Of a stretch of 64,000 nucleotides of DNA, positions 1 through 9,119 are shown piece after piece. Position numbers and translations under genes: made by a program. The stretch covers positions 2,108,001 through 2,172,000 of the forward strand of contig NZ_CP066218.1 of the NCBI RefSeq assembly GCF_016313185.1, in the 5' to 3' direction. The DNA comes from Mycolicibacterium baixiangningiae. Lineage in GTDB: Bacteria; Actinomycetota; Actinomycetes; Mycobacteriales; Mycobacteriaceae. Each line of letters opens with the position of its first letter. Position 1 is the stretch's first letter. The notes under the pieces were generated by a model. That model did not search any database. It had not been told where the DNA came from and saw nothing but the letters and a program-made list of their open reading frames with translations.

Positions 1-339
1 ATCGGCGAACAGCGAATCGGGCAGGACGCCGGACAGGCTGACGACGGCGATCGGCGGGATCGGTCGGCCGGACGACCAGCTGCGCGACTTCGCGTTCGCC
101 CGCACGGGACCGTAGTGCTCGGCGCGCACGGTTCCGGCCCCGACCAACACCACGTCGGCGAAGCCCCGGAGTTCGCGGAGTAACGCCTGATCGAGCGGAT
201 CGGACAATGGGCCGGCCCGTCCGGCGAAAGCGGCGGCGCCGTCAGCGCTGAAGATCATGTTGGCCCGCACGCCAGCGGGAGATGTGCGGTAGTACTCGAG
301 CAACTCGTCGAGGTCGGCGACGGCTGCGAGGTGCACCAC
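1..339 (-). CDS. RibD C-terminal-domain (pyrimidine reductase-like) protein, 3' part missing
   Basis: The 113 visible residues start with two consecutive GTG codons two bases after the stop of the flavin reductase gene. They include ANMIFSADGAAAF near residue 26 and LRELRGFADVVLVGAGTVRAE near residue 55. This is the pattern of the dihydrofolate-reductase-fold RibD C-terminal family, which reduces pyrimidine or pterin-like substrates with NADPH; mycobacteria carry a paralogue outside the riboflavin operon (Rv2671-like). The gene runs off the left edge, so its C-terminal half is not seen. Adjacency to a flavin reductase suggests flavin or deazaflavin redox work, but the substrate is not known. 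The start could lie slightly upstream, overlapping the previous gene. Confidence 0.75.
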   Translation of the reverse strand, partial: MVHLAAVADLDELLEYYRTSPAGVRANMIFSADGAAAFAGRAGPLSDPLDQALLRELRGFADVVLVGAGTVRAEHYGPVRANAKSRSWSSGRPIPPIAVVSLSGVLPDSLFAD

Positions 340-341
340 GG

Positions 342-845
342 CTATGCCTCGTGTCCAGGGGTGAGGTCGCGGACGTCGGCGAAGGTGGTCCAGTCCGTGA
401 AATCGTCGGGTGCCTGACCCGCGATCGGCTCGAGGAGGTGACCGACGTGATCGCCGACTTCGAAGCGGCGGTCGATTCGCCCGACGAACCAGGCCCCGGC
501 GTCGTCGAGAATGGGCATGCCTTCGGGCCCGCTGTGCCACTTGCAGCGGTCGAATTTGTTGATCTCGTCGCCGGTTTCACTGCCGAAGAGGCGTGCCAGG
601 TCGATGTGCTCACGCGAGACGACGTGGACGGCCAGGTGCGTCGCGTCCCGGGCCACCCGAAAGGTGAGGTTGCGCTTGGACAGCCCGATCAGGAAGCGCG
701 GCGGGTTGATGCTCGTCTGGCTGGCGAAGCCGACCAGACATCCCGACATGGCGTCGCCGGCGCGGGTGGTGACCACGAACATGGGGTAATCCAGCAGCCC
801 CACGAGCGCCTCGAACGATTCCGCTCCCGATTCCGGCATTGTCAC
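342..845 (-). CDS. Flavin reductase domain protein
   Basis: The 167-residue product has the flavin-reductase-like split-barrel signature. Near residues 20-50 it reads PMFVVTTRAGDAMSGCLVGFASQTSINPPRFLIGLSK in short pieces, followed by HLAVHVVSREHIDLARLFG and a late D-W-F-VGRIDRRFEVGDH block. Such proteins reduce FMN or FAD with NAD(P)H, or bind flavin/F420 in mycobacteria; the substrate here is not resolved. The start is a GTG at 845, preceded by an AGGGA ribosome site; an ATG two codons later (839) is an equally good start. It lies two bases upstream of the RibD-like gene, so the two are probably cotranscribed. Confidence 0.8.
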   Translation of the reverse strand: MTMPESGAESFEALVGLLDYPMFVVTTRAGDAMSGCLVGFASQTSINPPRFLIGLSKRNLTFRVARDATHLAVHVVSREHIDLARLFGSETGDEINKFDRCKWHSGPEGMPILDDAGAWFVGRIDRRFEVGDHVGHLLEPIAGQAPDDFTDWTTFADVRDLTPGHEA

Positions 846-914
846 AGTGTCCCTGGCGCGAGGTCGTGACGCAGACCCACCCAGGCCGAAACCGGCAGAA
901 CGCCGCAGTGTGCG

Positions 915-1352
915 CTATTCGTCCACGCCTTGGTAGTGCGGAAGTCCCGCCTCACGGAAGCGGCGCCCGGTCATCTTCTGCGCCTCGATGCGGATGAAGT
1001 GGTCGCGCCGACCGTCCACCCACGGCTGCAGGAAGGTTCCGGACACCTCGACCAGTTCGTCGACGTCGGTGATGGGATGTGCCGTTCCGACGATGGTCAC
1101 ACTCCACCCCGTGCGCAGATCCGCGTCGAGCTCGTCGGCCTCGAACGCTACGACGGAATTCTCGTTGGCGGCCGCGAGCTTTGCGCCACCGGCCACCCGG
1201 ATGATGACGTCGTCGCGCTTCATCCGGAAGTTGACCGGCTGTACGGCGGGCAGACCCTCCTCGGTGAACACCAGGCGGCCCACCCGTACTCCCTGCAGAA
1301 GGTCAAGACACTGCCTGCGATTGAGGACGTCGAGTTCGTGTCCCTTGGGCAT
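915..1352 (-). CDS. Pyridoxamine 5'-phosphate oxidase-fold protein (PPOX family)
   Basis: A 145-residue protein begins MPKGHELDVLNRRQCLDLL at an ATG. It continues with VGRLVFTEEGLPAVQPVNF and a GWSVTIVGTAHPITDVDEL strand pair, the usual pattern of short split-barrel PPOX proteins that bind FMN or F420. Family members in M. tuberculosis such as Rv3129 belong to the DosR dormancy regulon. This gene is divergent from a tandem universal stress protein, and a DosR-like box lies between them, which fits hypoxia or nitric oxide control. A longer reading frame extends upstream, but the added 46 residues look like promoter DNA. The substrate is unknown. Confidence 0.75.
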   Translation of the reverse strand: MPKGHELDVLNRRQCLDLLQGVRVGRLVFTEEGLPAVQPVNFRMKRDDVIIRVAGGAKLAAANENSVVAFEADELDADLRTGWSVTIVGTAHPITDVDELVEVSGTFLQPWVDGRRDHFIRIEAQKMTGRRFREAGLPHYQGVDE

Positions 1353-1478
1353 GGTGATCGATCTCCCTGTGCGAGTGGAGCGGCATTCGGTTGGCGTGAC
1401 TGCGTGCGCCAGTGTCCGCCCCGCGGTGCCGTCGCGGAAGGGGCAGTGGTGTCTTCGTCGCCGGATTCCACAGAATTT

Positions 1479-1500
1479 CCAGGAGTCCAAAGTCCCTACG
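1479..1500. promoter_or_regulatory. Candidate DosR (dormancy regulator) box
   Basis: On the minus strand, 1498-1482 reads TAGGGACTTTGGACTCC. The first half matches the GGGACTTT core of the DosR consensus very well and the second half only partly. It lies between a divergent PPOX gene and a tandem universal stress protein gene, both typical DosR-regulon families. It is about 90 bp from the USP start and 130 bp from the PPOX start. The motif was judged by eye. Confidence 0.5.
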
Positions 1501-1589
1501 CCGTTCCTGGTCGCCAGCCCATACTAAAGACATCCAAGGCGTCAACGGTGACGACTCGAAGGGTGCTCCGAGGAGGCCCGGAAAGGACA

Positions 1590-2474
1590 ATGATGTCCAC
1601 TGCGCTCTCACCCGGCATCGTCGTGGCGGTCGACGGGTCCCCGGATTCTTCTGCCGCCCTGCGCTGGTCGGCGCACGAGGCGGCATTGCACCGGCTCCCC
1701 CTTCTCCTCGTGCATGTGCTGTCCGCGGACGTGACGGTTGCCTGGGCGACCGCTGTTCCGGCTGTACCGCTGCCGACCGAGTACTTCGAGGGCCAGGAAG
1801 AACAGGCGCGCGCCGTGCTCGCCGACGCCGAAGCGCTCGCGAAGGATGCCGGCGCCACGGAGGTCACGACGAAGGTGATCCAGGCCGCGCCGGTTCCCGC
1901 TCTCGTCGACGCCTCCCGGGAGGCAGACATGGTCGTGGTCGGAAGTCGTGGACACAGTGCGGTGAAGCGGCTGCTGCTCGGATCGGTGAGCACCGGGCTG
2001 CTGCACCATGCACGATGCCCCATCGCCGTGGTGAGCGCGGACGCGGACCTGGACCGGCCCGACGCTCCCGTCGTGGTGGGCGTGGACGGTTCGAGGGCTT
2101 CGGAACCGGCGGTGGGGATCGCCTTCGAAGAGGCGTCGATGAGGGGCGTCGAACTGGTCGCACTGCACAGTTGGAGTGACCGCAGTGAAACGCTGCATCC
2201 CTACGTCGAGTGGGAGGGCGTACGGGCCCAGGCCGAAGAGACGCTCGCGATCAGCCTGGCCGGGTTCGGTGAGCGCTATCCGGATGTGACGGTGCATCGG
2301 GAGGTGGTGTTCGACCGCCCGGCCGAACATCTGCTCGAGCGCTCGGAGTCGGCCCAACTTCTCGTCGTCGGCAGCCACGGCCGCGGCGGATTCGCCGGCA
2401 TGCTCCTTGGATCGGTGAGCACGGCCGTGGTTCAGGCCGCGCGCACGCCGGTGATCGTGGCGCGGCGCCGGTGA
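1590..2474 (+). CDS. Tandem universal stress protein
   Basis: The 294-residue product has two Usp domains, at about residues 8-150 and 157-294. Each carries the ATP-binding G-x2-G-x9-G-S/T loop: VGSRGHSAVKRLLLGSVST in the first and VGSHGRGGFAGMLLGSVST in the second. The N terminus GIVVAVDGSPDSSAALRW is also typical. Tandem Usp proteins bind ATP and are induced in mycobacterial dormancy; the molecular output is generally unclear. Two adjacent ATGs (1590 and 1593) follow GAAAGGA, and 1593 has slightly better spacing. The longer open frame upstream runs through the intergenic region and is not supported. Confidence 0.88.
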   Translation: MMSTALSPGIVVAVDGSPDSSAALRWSAHEAALHRLPLLLVHVLSADVTVAWATAVPAVPLPTEYFEGQEEQARAVLADAEALAKDAGATEVTTKVIQAAPVPALVDASREADMVVVGSRGHSAVKRLLLGSVSTGLLHHARCPIAVVSADADLDRPDAPVVVGVDGSRASEPAVGIAFEEASMRGVELVALHSWSDRSETLHPYVEWEGVRAQAEETLAISLAGFGERYPDVTVHREVVFDRPAEHLLERSESAQLLVVGSHGRGGFAGMLLGSVSTAVVQAARTPVIVARRR

Positions 2475-2505
2475 CCCTTCGCGCGACTCCACAAGATCCA
2501 GATCG

Positions 2506-2517
2506 AGGTGGCGCCCC
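2506..2517 (+). repeat. 12-bp copy of the tRNA-Arg 3' end (possible att remnant)
   Basis: AGGTGGCGCCCC here recurs exactly at 2892-2903. There it covers the encoded CCA, the discriminator and part of the acceptor stem of tRNA-Arg. The two copies bracket a decayed transposase. This is the arrangement left by an element integrated at a tRNA 3' end, but 12 bp in GC-rich DNA could be chance. Confidence 0.4.
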
Positions 2518-2524
2518 TGTTGAG

Positions 2525-2566
2525 CTTCGGCTGATCTTGACGGGTTGACTTCGGTTGATCCTTGAC
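2525..2566 (+). repeat. Imperfect short direct repeat beside the transposase remnant
   Basis: CTTCGGCTGATCTTGAC at 2525-2541 recurs as CTTCGGTTGATCCTTGAC at 2549-2566. It lies between the stress protein gene and the end of the transposase remnant. It may be debris of an insertion-sequence end; no clean terminal inverted repeat was found. Confidence 0.35.
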
Positions 2567-2581
2567 ACTCGGTGTTGGTGG

Positions 2582-2863
2582 TTATGGCGGGTGCGCAGGG
2601 CCCGTTTGTTTCTTACCTCGCCGGTGCTGGTCCGGGGCGGCGGTGTTGACCAGAACATCGCTGTAGAACAGCACCCACTCGTCGAAAGCCTGCTGGGCCA
2701 CCTCGATACTGCTGAAAGAACGGCAATCGCACAGGAACCCAGTGCACACACTGCGGTGGAAGCGCTCGATCTTCCCGGTCGTGGTCGGTGATCGGGGCTG
2801 GGTCAGGATGTGGTCGATGCCGTGCTGGCGGCAGATGGCATCAAAGAGCACCTCGACGAAATG
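2582..2863 (-). pseudogene. IS481-family transposase C-terminal remnant
   Basis: The translated fragment reads HFVEVLFDAICRQHGIDH, then ILTQPRSPTTTGKIERFHRS. That is the end of the rve/DDE integrase core of IS481-type transposases, with the catalytic glutamate in GKIERFH. An in-frame TGA at 2866-2864 lies directly upstream, and no helix-turn-helix or first two catalytic aspartates are present. About 90 residues survive of a protein usually over 300 long. It sits next to tRNA-Arg inside a short direct repeat, so it may mark an old integration. It is not expected to be functional. Confidence 0.8.
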
Positions 2864-2891
2864 TCAGCCATCAGCCGACGTAATACAACCC

Positions 2892-2903
2892 AGGTGGCGC
2901 CCC
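2892..2903 (+). repeat. 12-bp direct repeat at the tRNA-Arg 3' end
   Basis: This is the partner of the identical AGGTGGCGCCCC at 2506-2517. This copy overlaps the tRNA acceptor stem and CCA. Confidence 0.4.
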
Positions 2904-2970
2904 CGGCAGGGATCGAACCTGCGACCAACCGCTTAGAAGGCGGCTGCTCTATCCGCTGAGCTACGGGGGC
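2895..2970 (-). tRNA. tRNA-Arg (anticodon TCT), CCA encoded
   Basis: The minus strand reads GCCCCCGTAGCTCAGCGGAT from 2970, with a seven-base acceptor stem GCCCCCG pairing with CGGGGGC at 2905-2899. The anticodon loop is CTTCTAA, giving TCT. The T arm contains GGTTCGATCC. The 3' CCA is encoded at 2897-2895; without it the tRNA is 73 nt (2898-2970). Confidence 0.95.
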
Positions 2971-3036
2971 AGCGGAGCCACCTTAGCTCAACAGCTGCTG
3001 ACCGAGTGATGGGCCGTCCCTTAGTCTGGGTAAGTC

Positions 3037-3465
3037 ATGACGCACCATACGAAGGACAAGGGCGATCTGGGTGTCGCCAAGGTTCATGCCGACTTGGTGA
3101 GTAAAGGGTTCACGGTGTTGTTTCCAGCGACGGAACACGCTCCCTTCGATCTTGTGGCGTATGCCGGGGGCGAGTTCCACCGGCTGCAAGTCAAATACCG
3201 GTCCGCCAGGGCGGGTGCCATCAAAATCCAGTTCCGATCGATGTGGGCCGACCGCAACGGGACGCATTCGACGCCGACGGACAAGGCGGCGATCGACACG
3301 GTCTGCATCTACTGTCCGGAGACGGACGAGTGCTACTACGTCCGTCCGGCTGCACATGGCACGTCGGTCACGCTGCGTATCACTCCCAGCAGGAACGGTC
3401 AGCAATCGGGAGTGCTGGATGCCGCCGCATTCCGCGAGATGCCGCCTGCAGTGGTCAGTGGCTGA
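3037..3465 (+). CDS. PD-(D/E)XK endonuclease-like protein
   Basis: The 142-residue protein begins MTHHTKDKGDLGVAKVHADL and contains GFTVLFPATEHAPFDLVAY followed by FHRLQVKYR near residue 50. The pattern D-x(n)-(E/Q)-x-K after an N-terminal helix matches the small PD-(D/E)XK endonuclease family (PDDEXK_5, related to group I intron-associated nucleases), with Q in place of the usual second acid. No intron or methyltransferase partner is present. It sits 66 bp downstream of tRNA-Arg, on the opposite strand and next to insertion-sequence debris, so it may be cargo of an old integration. The cellular substrate is unknown. Confidence 0.65.
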   Translation: MTHHTKDKGDLGVAKVHADLVSKGFTVLFPATEHAPFDLVAYAGGEFHRLQVKYRSARAGAIKIQFRSMWADRNGTHSTPTDKAAIDTVCIYCPETDECYYVRPAAHGTSVTLRITPSRNGQQSGVLDAAAFREMPPAVVSG

Positions 3466-3555
3466 CACCCCACCCGACCGATTCAAACGCCGTCCCCGTG
3501 GGGCAGCCGCGGACTAGCGTGGTGTCAGCAGTCACAGTCGACGGGAGGGGACCGC

Positions 3556-5037
3556 GTGGCAACGAGCGACGTGCCGGAACTGGATGCCGCGGGGTTGCCG
3601 GAGGAGCTCAGCCCGTTCGACCAGATCCTGCACCGCGGGGAGGCCAATCCGCGCACGCGTTCGGGGATCCTGACTCTGGAGATCCTCGACACCACGCCGG
3701 ACTGGGACATGTTCCGCACCCGCTTCGAACACGCCTCCCGCAAGGTGCTGCGGCTCCGGCAGAAGGTCGTGACACCAACCCTGCCGACGGCGGCGCCCCG
3801 GTGGGTCGTCGACCCCGACTTCAATCTCGACTTCCACGTCCGCCGGGTCCGCATCCCGGAACCCGGCACCATGCGGCAGTTGATCGACCAGGCCGAAATC
3901 GCCCTGCAGTCACCGTTGGACATCTCGCGCCCGCTCTGGACGGCCACCCTCGTCGAAGGTCTGCAGGGCCGTCGCGCCGCGACGATGCTGCACTTCAGCC
4001 ACGCGGTGACCGACGGCGTCGGCGGTGTGGAGATGTTCGCCAGCGTCTACGACCTGGAACGCGACCCACCGCCGGGCGAGGTGCCGCCAGTGCCGATCCC
4101 GCAGGACCTCTCGCCGAATGACCTGATGCGACAAGGGCTCAACCGGCTGCCCTTCTCCATCTTCGGCGGCGTCCGTGGCGCGCTGGGCGGCGCGGCCAAC
4201 GCGGTGGGCAAGGTGGTCCGCGACCCCATCTCGTCGGTTGGCGGGGTGGTCGACTACGCCCGTTCCGGTGTGCGCGTGGTGGGCTCGGCCGCCGAACCGT
4301 CACCGTTGTTGCGCCGGCGCAGCCTGTCCACCCGCAGCGAAGCGATCGACATGTCGCTCGGCGACCTGCACAAAGCCGCCAAGGCAGCCGGCGGATCCAT
4401 CAACGACGCCTATCTGGCGGCTGTGTGCGGGGCGCTGCGGTTCTATCACGACGCGTTCGGCGTCCCCGTCGCGACGCTGCCGATGGCCGTACCCGTCAGC
4501 CTGCGCTCGGAGGCCGACCCTGCGGGCGGTAACCGGTTTGTCGGGGTGAACCTGGCCGCCCCGATCGGTGTCGCCGACCCGCGTGAACGCATCATCAAGG
4601 TGCGCGAGCAGATGACGCGGAAGCGGGAGGAGCGCGCGCTAGACATGGTCGGCGCCGTTGCCCCCGTCGCGAGCCTGCTGCCCGACACGGTGCTGGAGGC
4701 CATGGCCGGCTCCGTGGTCAACTCCGACGTCCAGGCCAGCAACGTGCCGGTGTACGCGGGCGATACCTACCTCGCCGGTGCGAAGATCCTGCGGCAGTAC
4801 GGAATCGGACCGCTGCCCGGCGTCGCCATGATGGTGGTCCTGGTGTCCCGCTCCGGCTGCTGCACAGTCACCGCCCGCTACGACCGCGCGTCGATCAGGG
4901 ACCAGGAGCTGTTCGCCGGATGCCTGCTCGCGGGATTCGACGAGGTGCTCGCCGTCGGCGGTCCCGGCCGGGCGAACCCGGCGTCGGTCACCGAGCAGTC
5001 CGAAGCGTCGTCACCGAACCGGATTGCGCCACAATGA
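3556..5037 (+). CDS. WS/DGAT-family acyltransferase (Rv2484c-like)
   Basis: The 493-residue protein has the wax ester synthase/diacylglycerol acyltransferase architecture. The N-terminal half has ELSPFDQILHRGE near residue 18 and PLWTATLVEGLQG near residue 126; the C-terminal half has the NDAYLAAVCGALR and SNVPVYAGDTYLAGAKI blocks. The catalytic HHxxxDG motif is present as SHAVTDG (148-154), so the first histidine is serine while the general-base histidine remains. The start is GTG at 3556 after a GGAGGGGACC site. The stop overlaps the plsC start by four bases (ATGA), and plsB2 follows, so it acts within a glycerolipid acylation operon. The acyl acceptor is unknown. Confidence 0.85.
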   Translation: MATSDVPELDAAGLPEELSPFDQILHRGEANPRTRSGILTLEILDTTPDWDMFRTRFEHASRKVLRLRQKVVTPTLPTAAPRWVVDPDFNLDFHVRRVRIPEPGTMRQLIDQAEIALQSPLDISRPLWTATLVEGLQGRRAATMLHFSHAVTDGVGGVEMFASVYDLERDPPPGEVPPVPIPQDLSPNDLMRQGLNRLPFSIFGGVRGALGGAANAVGKVVRDPISSVGGVVDYARSGVRVVGSAAEPSPLLRRRSLSTRSEAIDMSLGDLHKAAKAAGGSINDAYLAAVCGALRFYHDAFGVPVATLPMAVPVSLRSEADPAGGNRFVGVNLAAPIGVADPRERIIKVREQMTRKREERALDMVGAVAPVASLLPDTVLEAMAGSVVNSDVQASNVPVYAGDTYLAGAKILRQYGIGPLPGVAMMVVLVSRSGCCTVTARYDRASIRDQELFAGCLLAGFDEVLAVGGPGRANPASVTEQSEASSPNRIAPQ

Positions 5038-6734
5038 GTTCGGACGACGGTCAGCGGGGCGGGGTTCGTGCCATGCGCCTCCCGGGGTCGGTCGCGGAGA
5101 TCCTCGCCTCACCGGAGGGACCCCAGGTCGGCGCGTTCTTCGACCTCGACGGCACGCTGGTGGCCGGCTTCACCGGGGTCATCATGACGCGGGACCGGTT
5201 GCGCCGCAGGCAGATGAGCGTGGGCGAGTTCATCGGCATGGTCCAGGCCGGGCTCAACCACCAACTGGGGCGGTCGGAGTTCGAGGACCTTATCGGCAAG
5301 GGTGCGCGCATGCTGCGCGGCAGCTCGCTCAGCGACGTCGACGAACTCGCCGAGCGTCTGTTCCTGCAGCACATTCGCGATCGCATCTATCCGGAGATGC
5401 GCGAACTGGTGCACGCCCACATGGCCCGGGGCCACACCGTCGTGCTCAGTTCGTCGGCGTTGACGGTGCAGGTCGAGCCCGTCGCGCGCTTCCTCGGCAT
5501 CCAGAACATGCTGAGCAACAAGTTCGAGACCGACGACGACGGGTGCATCAGCGGTGAGGTGGTCCGGCCCATCCTGTGGGGACCGGGCAAAGCCCGCGCG
5601 GTACAGGCATTCGCGACCCGCAACGGCGTCGACCTGTCTGAGAGTTACTTCTACGCCGACGGCGACGAGGACGTGGCGTTGATGTACCTCGTCGGCAATC
5701 CGCGTCCGACCAATCCGGCGGGCAAGCTCGCCGCCGTCGCCGCCAAACGTGGCTGGCCCGTTCTGAGGTTCACCAGCCGCAGTGGGAGTAGCCCGTTCTC
5801 GCAGCTGCGGACGGTGGCCGCCATCGGGTCGGTGCTCCCGGTCGCCGCCAGCGCCGTCGGCGTGGGCCTGCTCACGCAGAACCGGCGCGCCGGGGTGAAC
5901 TTCTTCACCTCGAACTGGACCAGGCTGCTGCTGGCCACTGCCGGCATCAGCCTCAACGTGCTCGGACGCGAGAACCTCACCGCGCAGCGGCCTGCGGTGT
6001 TCGTCTTCAACCACCGCAATCAGGTCGACCCGTTGATCGTCGGCCGGCTGATAGAGAAGGATTTCACCTCCGTCGGCAAGAAGGAACTCGAGAATGATCC
6101 GCTGATCGGCACCATCGGCAAGGTGATGGACGCCGCGTTCATCGACCGAGACGATCCCGAGGCCGCGGTCGAAGGTCTGCGCAAGGTCGAAGAGCTTGCG
6201 CGCAAGGGTATTTCGATTCTGATCGCACCGGAGGGCACCCGGCTGGACACCAACGAGGTCGGAGAGTTCAAGAAGGGGCCGTTCCGCATCGCCATGTCGG
6301 TGGGGATCCCGGTCGTGCCCATCGTGATCCGCAACGCGGAGGTCGTCGCCGCGCGGGATTCGAGCACCTTCAACCCGGGCACCGTCGACATCGCCGTCTA
6401 TCCGCCCATCCCCACCGACGACTGGACGCTGGAAGACCTACCGGACCGCATCGCCGAGGTCCGCCAGATCTACCTCGACACCCTCAAGGCGTGGCCGCAG
6501 GACAAACTGCCCATCCCGGCGCTGTACAAGCGGTCACCGGGTGAGACGGTCGAGCCCCGCAAGGTAGCGGAGACGGCGCCCGCCAAGACCGCGAAGAAAG
6601 TGCCCGCCAAGAAAGCGGCCAAGAAAGCGGCCAAGAAGGTCGCGAAAAAGGCTGAGCCACAACAGAAGGCTGAACCGAAACAGAAGGCCGCGCCCAACGG
6701 TAGGTCGCGGCCCGGGGTGAAGGGCCGGCAGTGA
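5034..6734 (+). CDS. plsC: PlsC: HAD-family phosphatase fused to 1-acylglycerol-3-phosphate acyltransferase
   Basis: The 566-residue protein has two domains. An N-terminal HAD phosphatase of the SerB-like IB type has FFDLDGT (catalytic D37 and D39). A C-terminal LPLAT acyltransferase has the NHx4D motif at 326-332 (H327, D332) and APEGTRL near residue 400. It should acylate lysophosphatidic acid to phosphatidic acid; the HAD domain may dephosphorylate the product or a related phospholipid, which is not proven. A hydrophobic stretch near residues 255-300 may anchor it to the membrane. The tail after residue 500 is a lysine/alanine-rich run of AKK repeats, unusual for the family and possibly binding acidic lipids. 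It is coupled to both neighbours by four-base overlaps (ATGA, GTGA). Confidence 0.88.
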   Translation: MSSDDGQRGGVRAMRLPGSVAEILASPEGPQVGAFFDLDGTLVAGFTGVIMTRDRLRRRQMSVGEFIGMVQAGLNHQLGRSEFEDLIGKGARMLRGSSLSDVDELAERLFLQHIRDRIYPEMRELVHAHMARGHTVVLSSSALTVQVEPVARFLGIQNMLSNKFETDDDGCISGEVVRPILWGPGKARAVQAFATRNGVDLSESYFYADGDEDVALMYLVGNPRPTNPAGKLAAVAAKRGWPVLRFTSRSGSSPFSQLRTVAAIGSVLPVAASAVGVGLLTQNRRAGVNFFTSNWTRLLLATAGISLNVLGRENLTAQRPAVFVFNHRNQVDPLIVGRLIEKDFTSVGKKELENDPLIGTIGKVMDAAFIDRDDPEAAVEGLRKVEELARKGISILIAPEGTRLDTNEVGEFKKGPFRIAMSVGIPVVPIVIRNAEVVAARDSSTFNPGTVDIAVYPPIPTDDWTLEDLPDRIAEVRQIYLDTLKAWPQDKLPIPALYKRSPGETVEPRKVAETAPAKTAKKVPAKKAAKKAAKKVAKKAEPQQKAEPKQKAAPNGRSRPGVKGRQ

Positions 6735-9076
6735 AGCCCCCCGACGATTACTACGCCAGCTTCACCACCACCGACGATGCGCTGGTGCTCGCCGCCGCGT
6801 CCTCACCGGCCGAGGTCGAACGCCTCGACGAGTGGCTGGCCGCCCAGCGCCGCGACAGCCCCGACGTCAACGTCGAGGTCCTGCAACTACCCGTCGACGG
6901 TGAGCCGTCGCCGAGCGTGCTCGCTCGACTGGTCGAGGAACTCCAGGCCGACGAGGACCGCACCGTCGTACCCGTGCGCGTGTTCTGGGTGCCCGCCGGT
7001 CTGCCCACCAGGTCGAAGGTCGTGGCGCTCATCTCGGGCCGGGACACCTACCGTCCGCCGCAGGTGCTCCAGCGCCGCATCCTCAAGAGCGACCGGACCC
7101 GTGCCCGCGTCATCGCCGGTGAACCCGCGAAGGTCTCCGAGTTGCGGCAGCAGTGGCACGATCACACCGTGGCGGAAAACCCCCGCGACTTCGCCCATTT
7201 CGTCATCCGCCGTGCCGTACTGGCGATCGAGCGGGTCGAGTACCGGCTGCTGGGCCCGGAGTACAAGTCGCCCCGGCTGGTGAAGCCGGAGATATTGTCC
7301 TCGAACAGGTTTCGCGCCGGGTTGGAGATGATCCCCGGTGCGACGGTCGACGAGGCCGGCAAGATGCTCGACGAGCTCGCGACCGGGTGGAGCCGGGTGT
7401 CGGTCGACCTCATCCCCAACCTCAGCCGGTTGATCACCGGGCGGGGATTCGACCCCCACTTCGACTACGACCAGTCCGAGATCGCGAGGCTGCGAGACGA
7501 TCTCGAGAATCACCCGGCGGTGCTGCTGTTCTCGCACCGGTCCTACCTCGACGGCGCGGTGGTCCCGGCGGCGATGCAGGAGAACCGCTTGCCACCGGTG
7601 CACATGTTCGCCGGTATCAACCTGTCGTTCGGGTTCATGGGCCCGCTGCTGCGGCGGTCGGGCGTCATCTTCATCCGCCGCAACGTAGCCGGGGACCCGC
7701 TCTACAAGTACGTGCTGAAGGAGTACGTCGGCTACGTCGTCGAGAAGCGGTTCAACCTCAGCTGGTCCATCGAGGGCACCCGCTCGCGCACCGGCAAGAT
7801 GCTGCCGCCCAAACTCGGTCTGCTGGCCTACGTCGCGGACGCTTATCTCGCCGGACGCAGCGACGACATCCTGCTGCAACCGGTGTCGATCAGCTTCGAC
7901 CAGTTGCACGAGATCGCCGAATACGCCGACTATGCCCGCGGCGGCGAGAAGACGCCCGAGGGGCTGAGCTGGCTCTACAACTACATCAAGGCCCAGGGCG
8001 AACGCAGCTACGGCAAGATCTACGTCCGCTTCCCCGAGGCCGTCTCCATGCGGCAGTACCTCGGCGAACCCGGCGGGCCCTGCGCCACCGACGAGGCCGC
8101 CAAACGGTTGGCGATGCAGAAGATGGCCTTCGAGGTGGCCTGGCGCATCCTGCAGGTGACGCCGATCAACGCGACCGCGCTGGTGTCCGGCCTGCTGCTG
8201 ACCACCCGCGGCGTGGCGCTCACCCTCGACCAACTGCACCACACCCTGCAGGACGGGCTCGACTACCTGGTGCGCAGACAGATGCCGCTCACCAACAGCG
8301 CGCTGCGGCTGCGCACCCCCGACGGCGTCCAGTCCGCGGTCGACGCGTTGTCCAATGGTCACCCCGTGACGAAAGTGGACAGTGGACGTGAGCCGGTCTG
8401 GTACATCGCCGCCGAGGACGAACACGACGCCGCGTTCTACCGGAACACGCTCATCCACGCGTTCTTGGAGACGTCGATCGTGGAGCTGGCGCTGGCGTAT
8501 GCCGCGCGAGCGGACGGCGACCCGCTGGAGGCATTCTGGGCGCAGGCGGCTCGGCTGCGGGACCTGCTGAAGTTCGACTTCTATTTCGCCGACTCGGCGG
8601 CTTTCCGCGAGCACGTCGCCGAGGAGATGTCCTGGCACGAGGATTGGGAGTCGCACGTCGCGGCCGGCGGCCAGCAGATCGACGCGCTGCTGCGCGCGAA
8701 ACGGCCCCTGATGGCAAGCGCGATGTTGCGGCCGTTCTTCGAGGCCTACGAGATCCTGGCCAGCGCTCTGCGTGACGCACCCGCGGAGATCGACGAGAAG
8801 GAGCTGACGAAGCGGGCCATGGGGCTGGGCCGCCAGTACGTGGCGCAGGACCGGGTGCGCAGCAACGAAGCGGTGTCGGCGCTGCTGTTCGTCACCGCTC
8901 GACAGGTCGCCGCGGATCAGCAGCTCCTCGAGCCGGGCGCCGACCTCGAGGCGCGGCGCAGGGCGTTCTGCGGGGAGATGTGTGGCGTCGTGGCCGACAT
9001 GGACAAGGTCGACCAGTACGCGCGTGAGCAGTTCGTGGCGCGCGAAGCCGAACGCCGGAGCGCGAAGGCCGGGTGA
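6731..9076 (+). CDS. plsB2: Glycerol-3-phosphate 1-O-acyltransferase PlsB2
   Basis: The 781-residue protein is of the length expected for membrane GPAT of the PlsB type. The acyltransferase motifs are in order: HRSYLD with H269 and D274, then [19 protein letters not shown] near 315, then [11 protein letters not shown] around E348, and [12 protein letters not shown] near 378. It catalyses the first step of phospholipid and triacylglycerol synthesis, sn-1 acylation of glycerol-3-phosphate. The GTG start at 6731 overlaps the plsC stop. This is the third gene of the operon, so acylation steps 1, 2 and possibly the last neutral-lipid step are encoded together. Confidence 0.92.
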   Translation: MKPPDDYYASFTTTDDALVLAAASSPAEVERLDEWLAAQRRDSPDVNVEVLQLPVDGEPSPSVLARLVEELQADEDRTVVPVRVFWVPAGLPTRSKVVALISGRDTYRPPQVLQRRILKSDRTRARVIAGEPAKVSELRQQWHDHTVAENPRDFAHFVIRRAVLAIERVEYRLLGPEYKSPRLVKPEILSSNRFRAGLEMIPGATVDEAGKMLDELATGWSRVSVDLIPNLSRLITGRGFDPHFDYDQSEIARLRDDLENHPAVLLFSHRSYLDGAVVPAAMQENRLPPVHMFAGINLSFGFMGPLLRRSGVIFIRRNVAGDPLYKYVLKEYVGYVVEKRFNLSWSIEGTRSRTGKMLPPKLGLLAYVADAYLAGRSDDILLQPVSISFDQLHEIAEYADYARGGEKTPEGLSWLYNYIKAQGERSYGKIYVRFPEAVSMRQYLGEPGGPCATDEAAKRLAMQKMAFEVAWRILQVTPINATALVSGLLLTTRGVALTLDQLHHTLQDGLDYLVRRQMPLTNSALRLRTPDGVQSAVDALSNGHPVTKVDSGREPVWYIAAEDEHDAAFYRNTLIHAFLETSIVELALAYAARADGDPLEAFWAQAARLRDLLKFDFYFADSAAFREHVAEEMSWHEDWESHVAAGGQQIDALLRAKRPLMASAMLRPFFEAYEILASALRDAPAEIDEKELTKRAMGLGRQYVAQDRVRSNEAVSALLFVTARQVAADQQLLEPGADLEARRRAFCGEMCGVVADMDKVDQYAREQFVAREAERRSAKAG

Positions 9077-9119
9077 ACCGCCCGCCGGGGTGACGCCGCA
9101 CACGCCATACCCTGGGAAC

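Noticed and set aside
930..1589. N-terminal extension of the universal stress protein frame
   Set aside because: The extension is antisense to the PPOX gene and crosses the intergenic promoter; the Usp homology and ribosome site start at 1590/1593.
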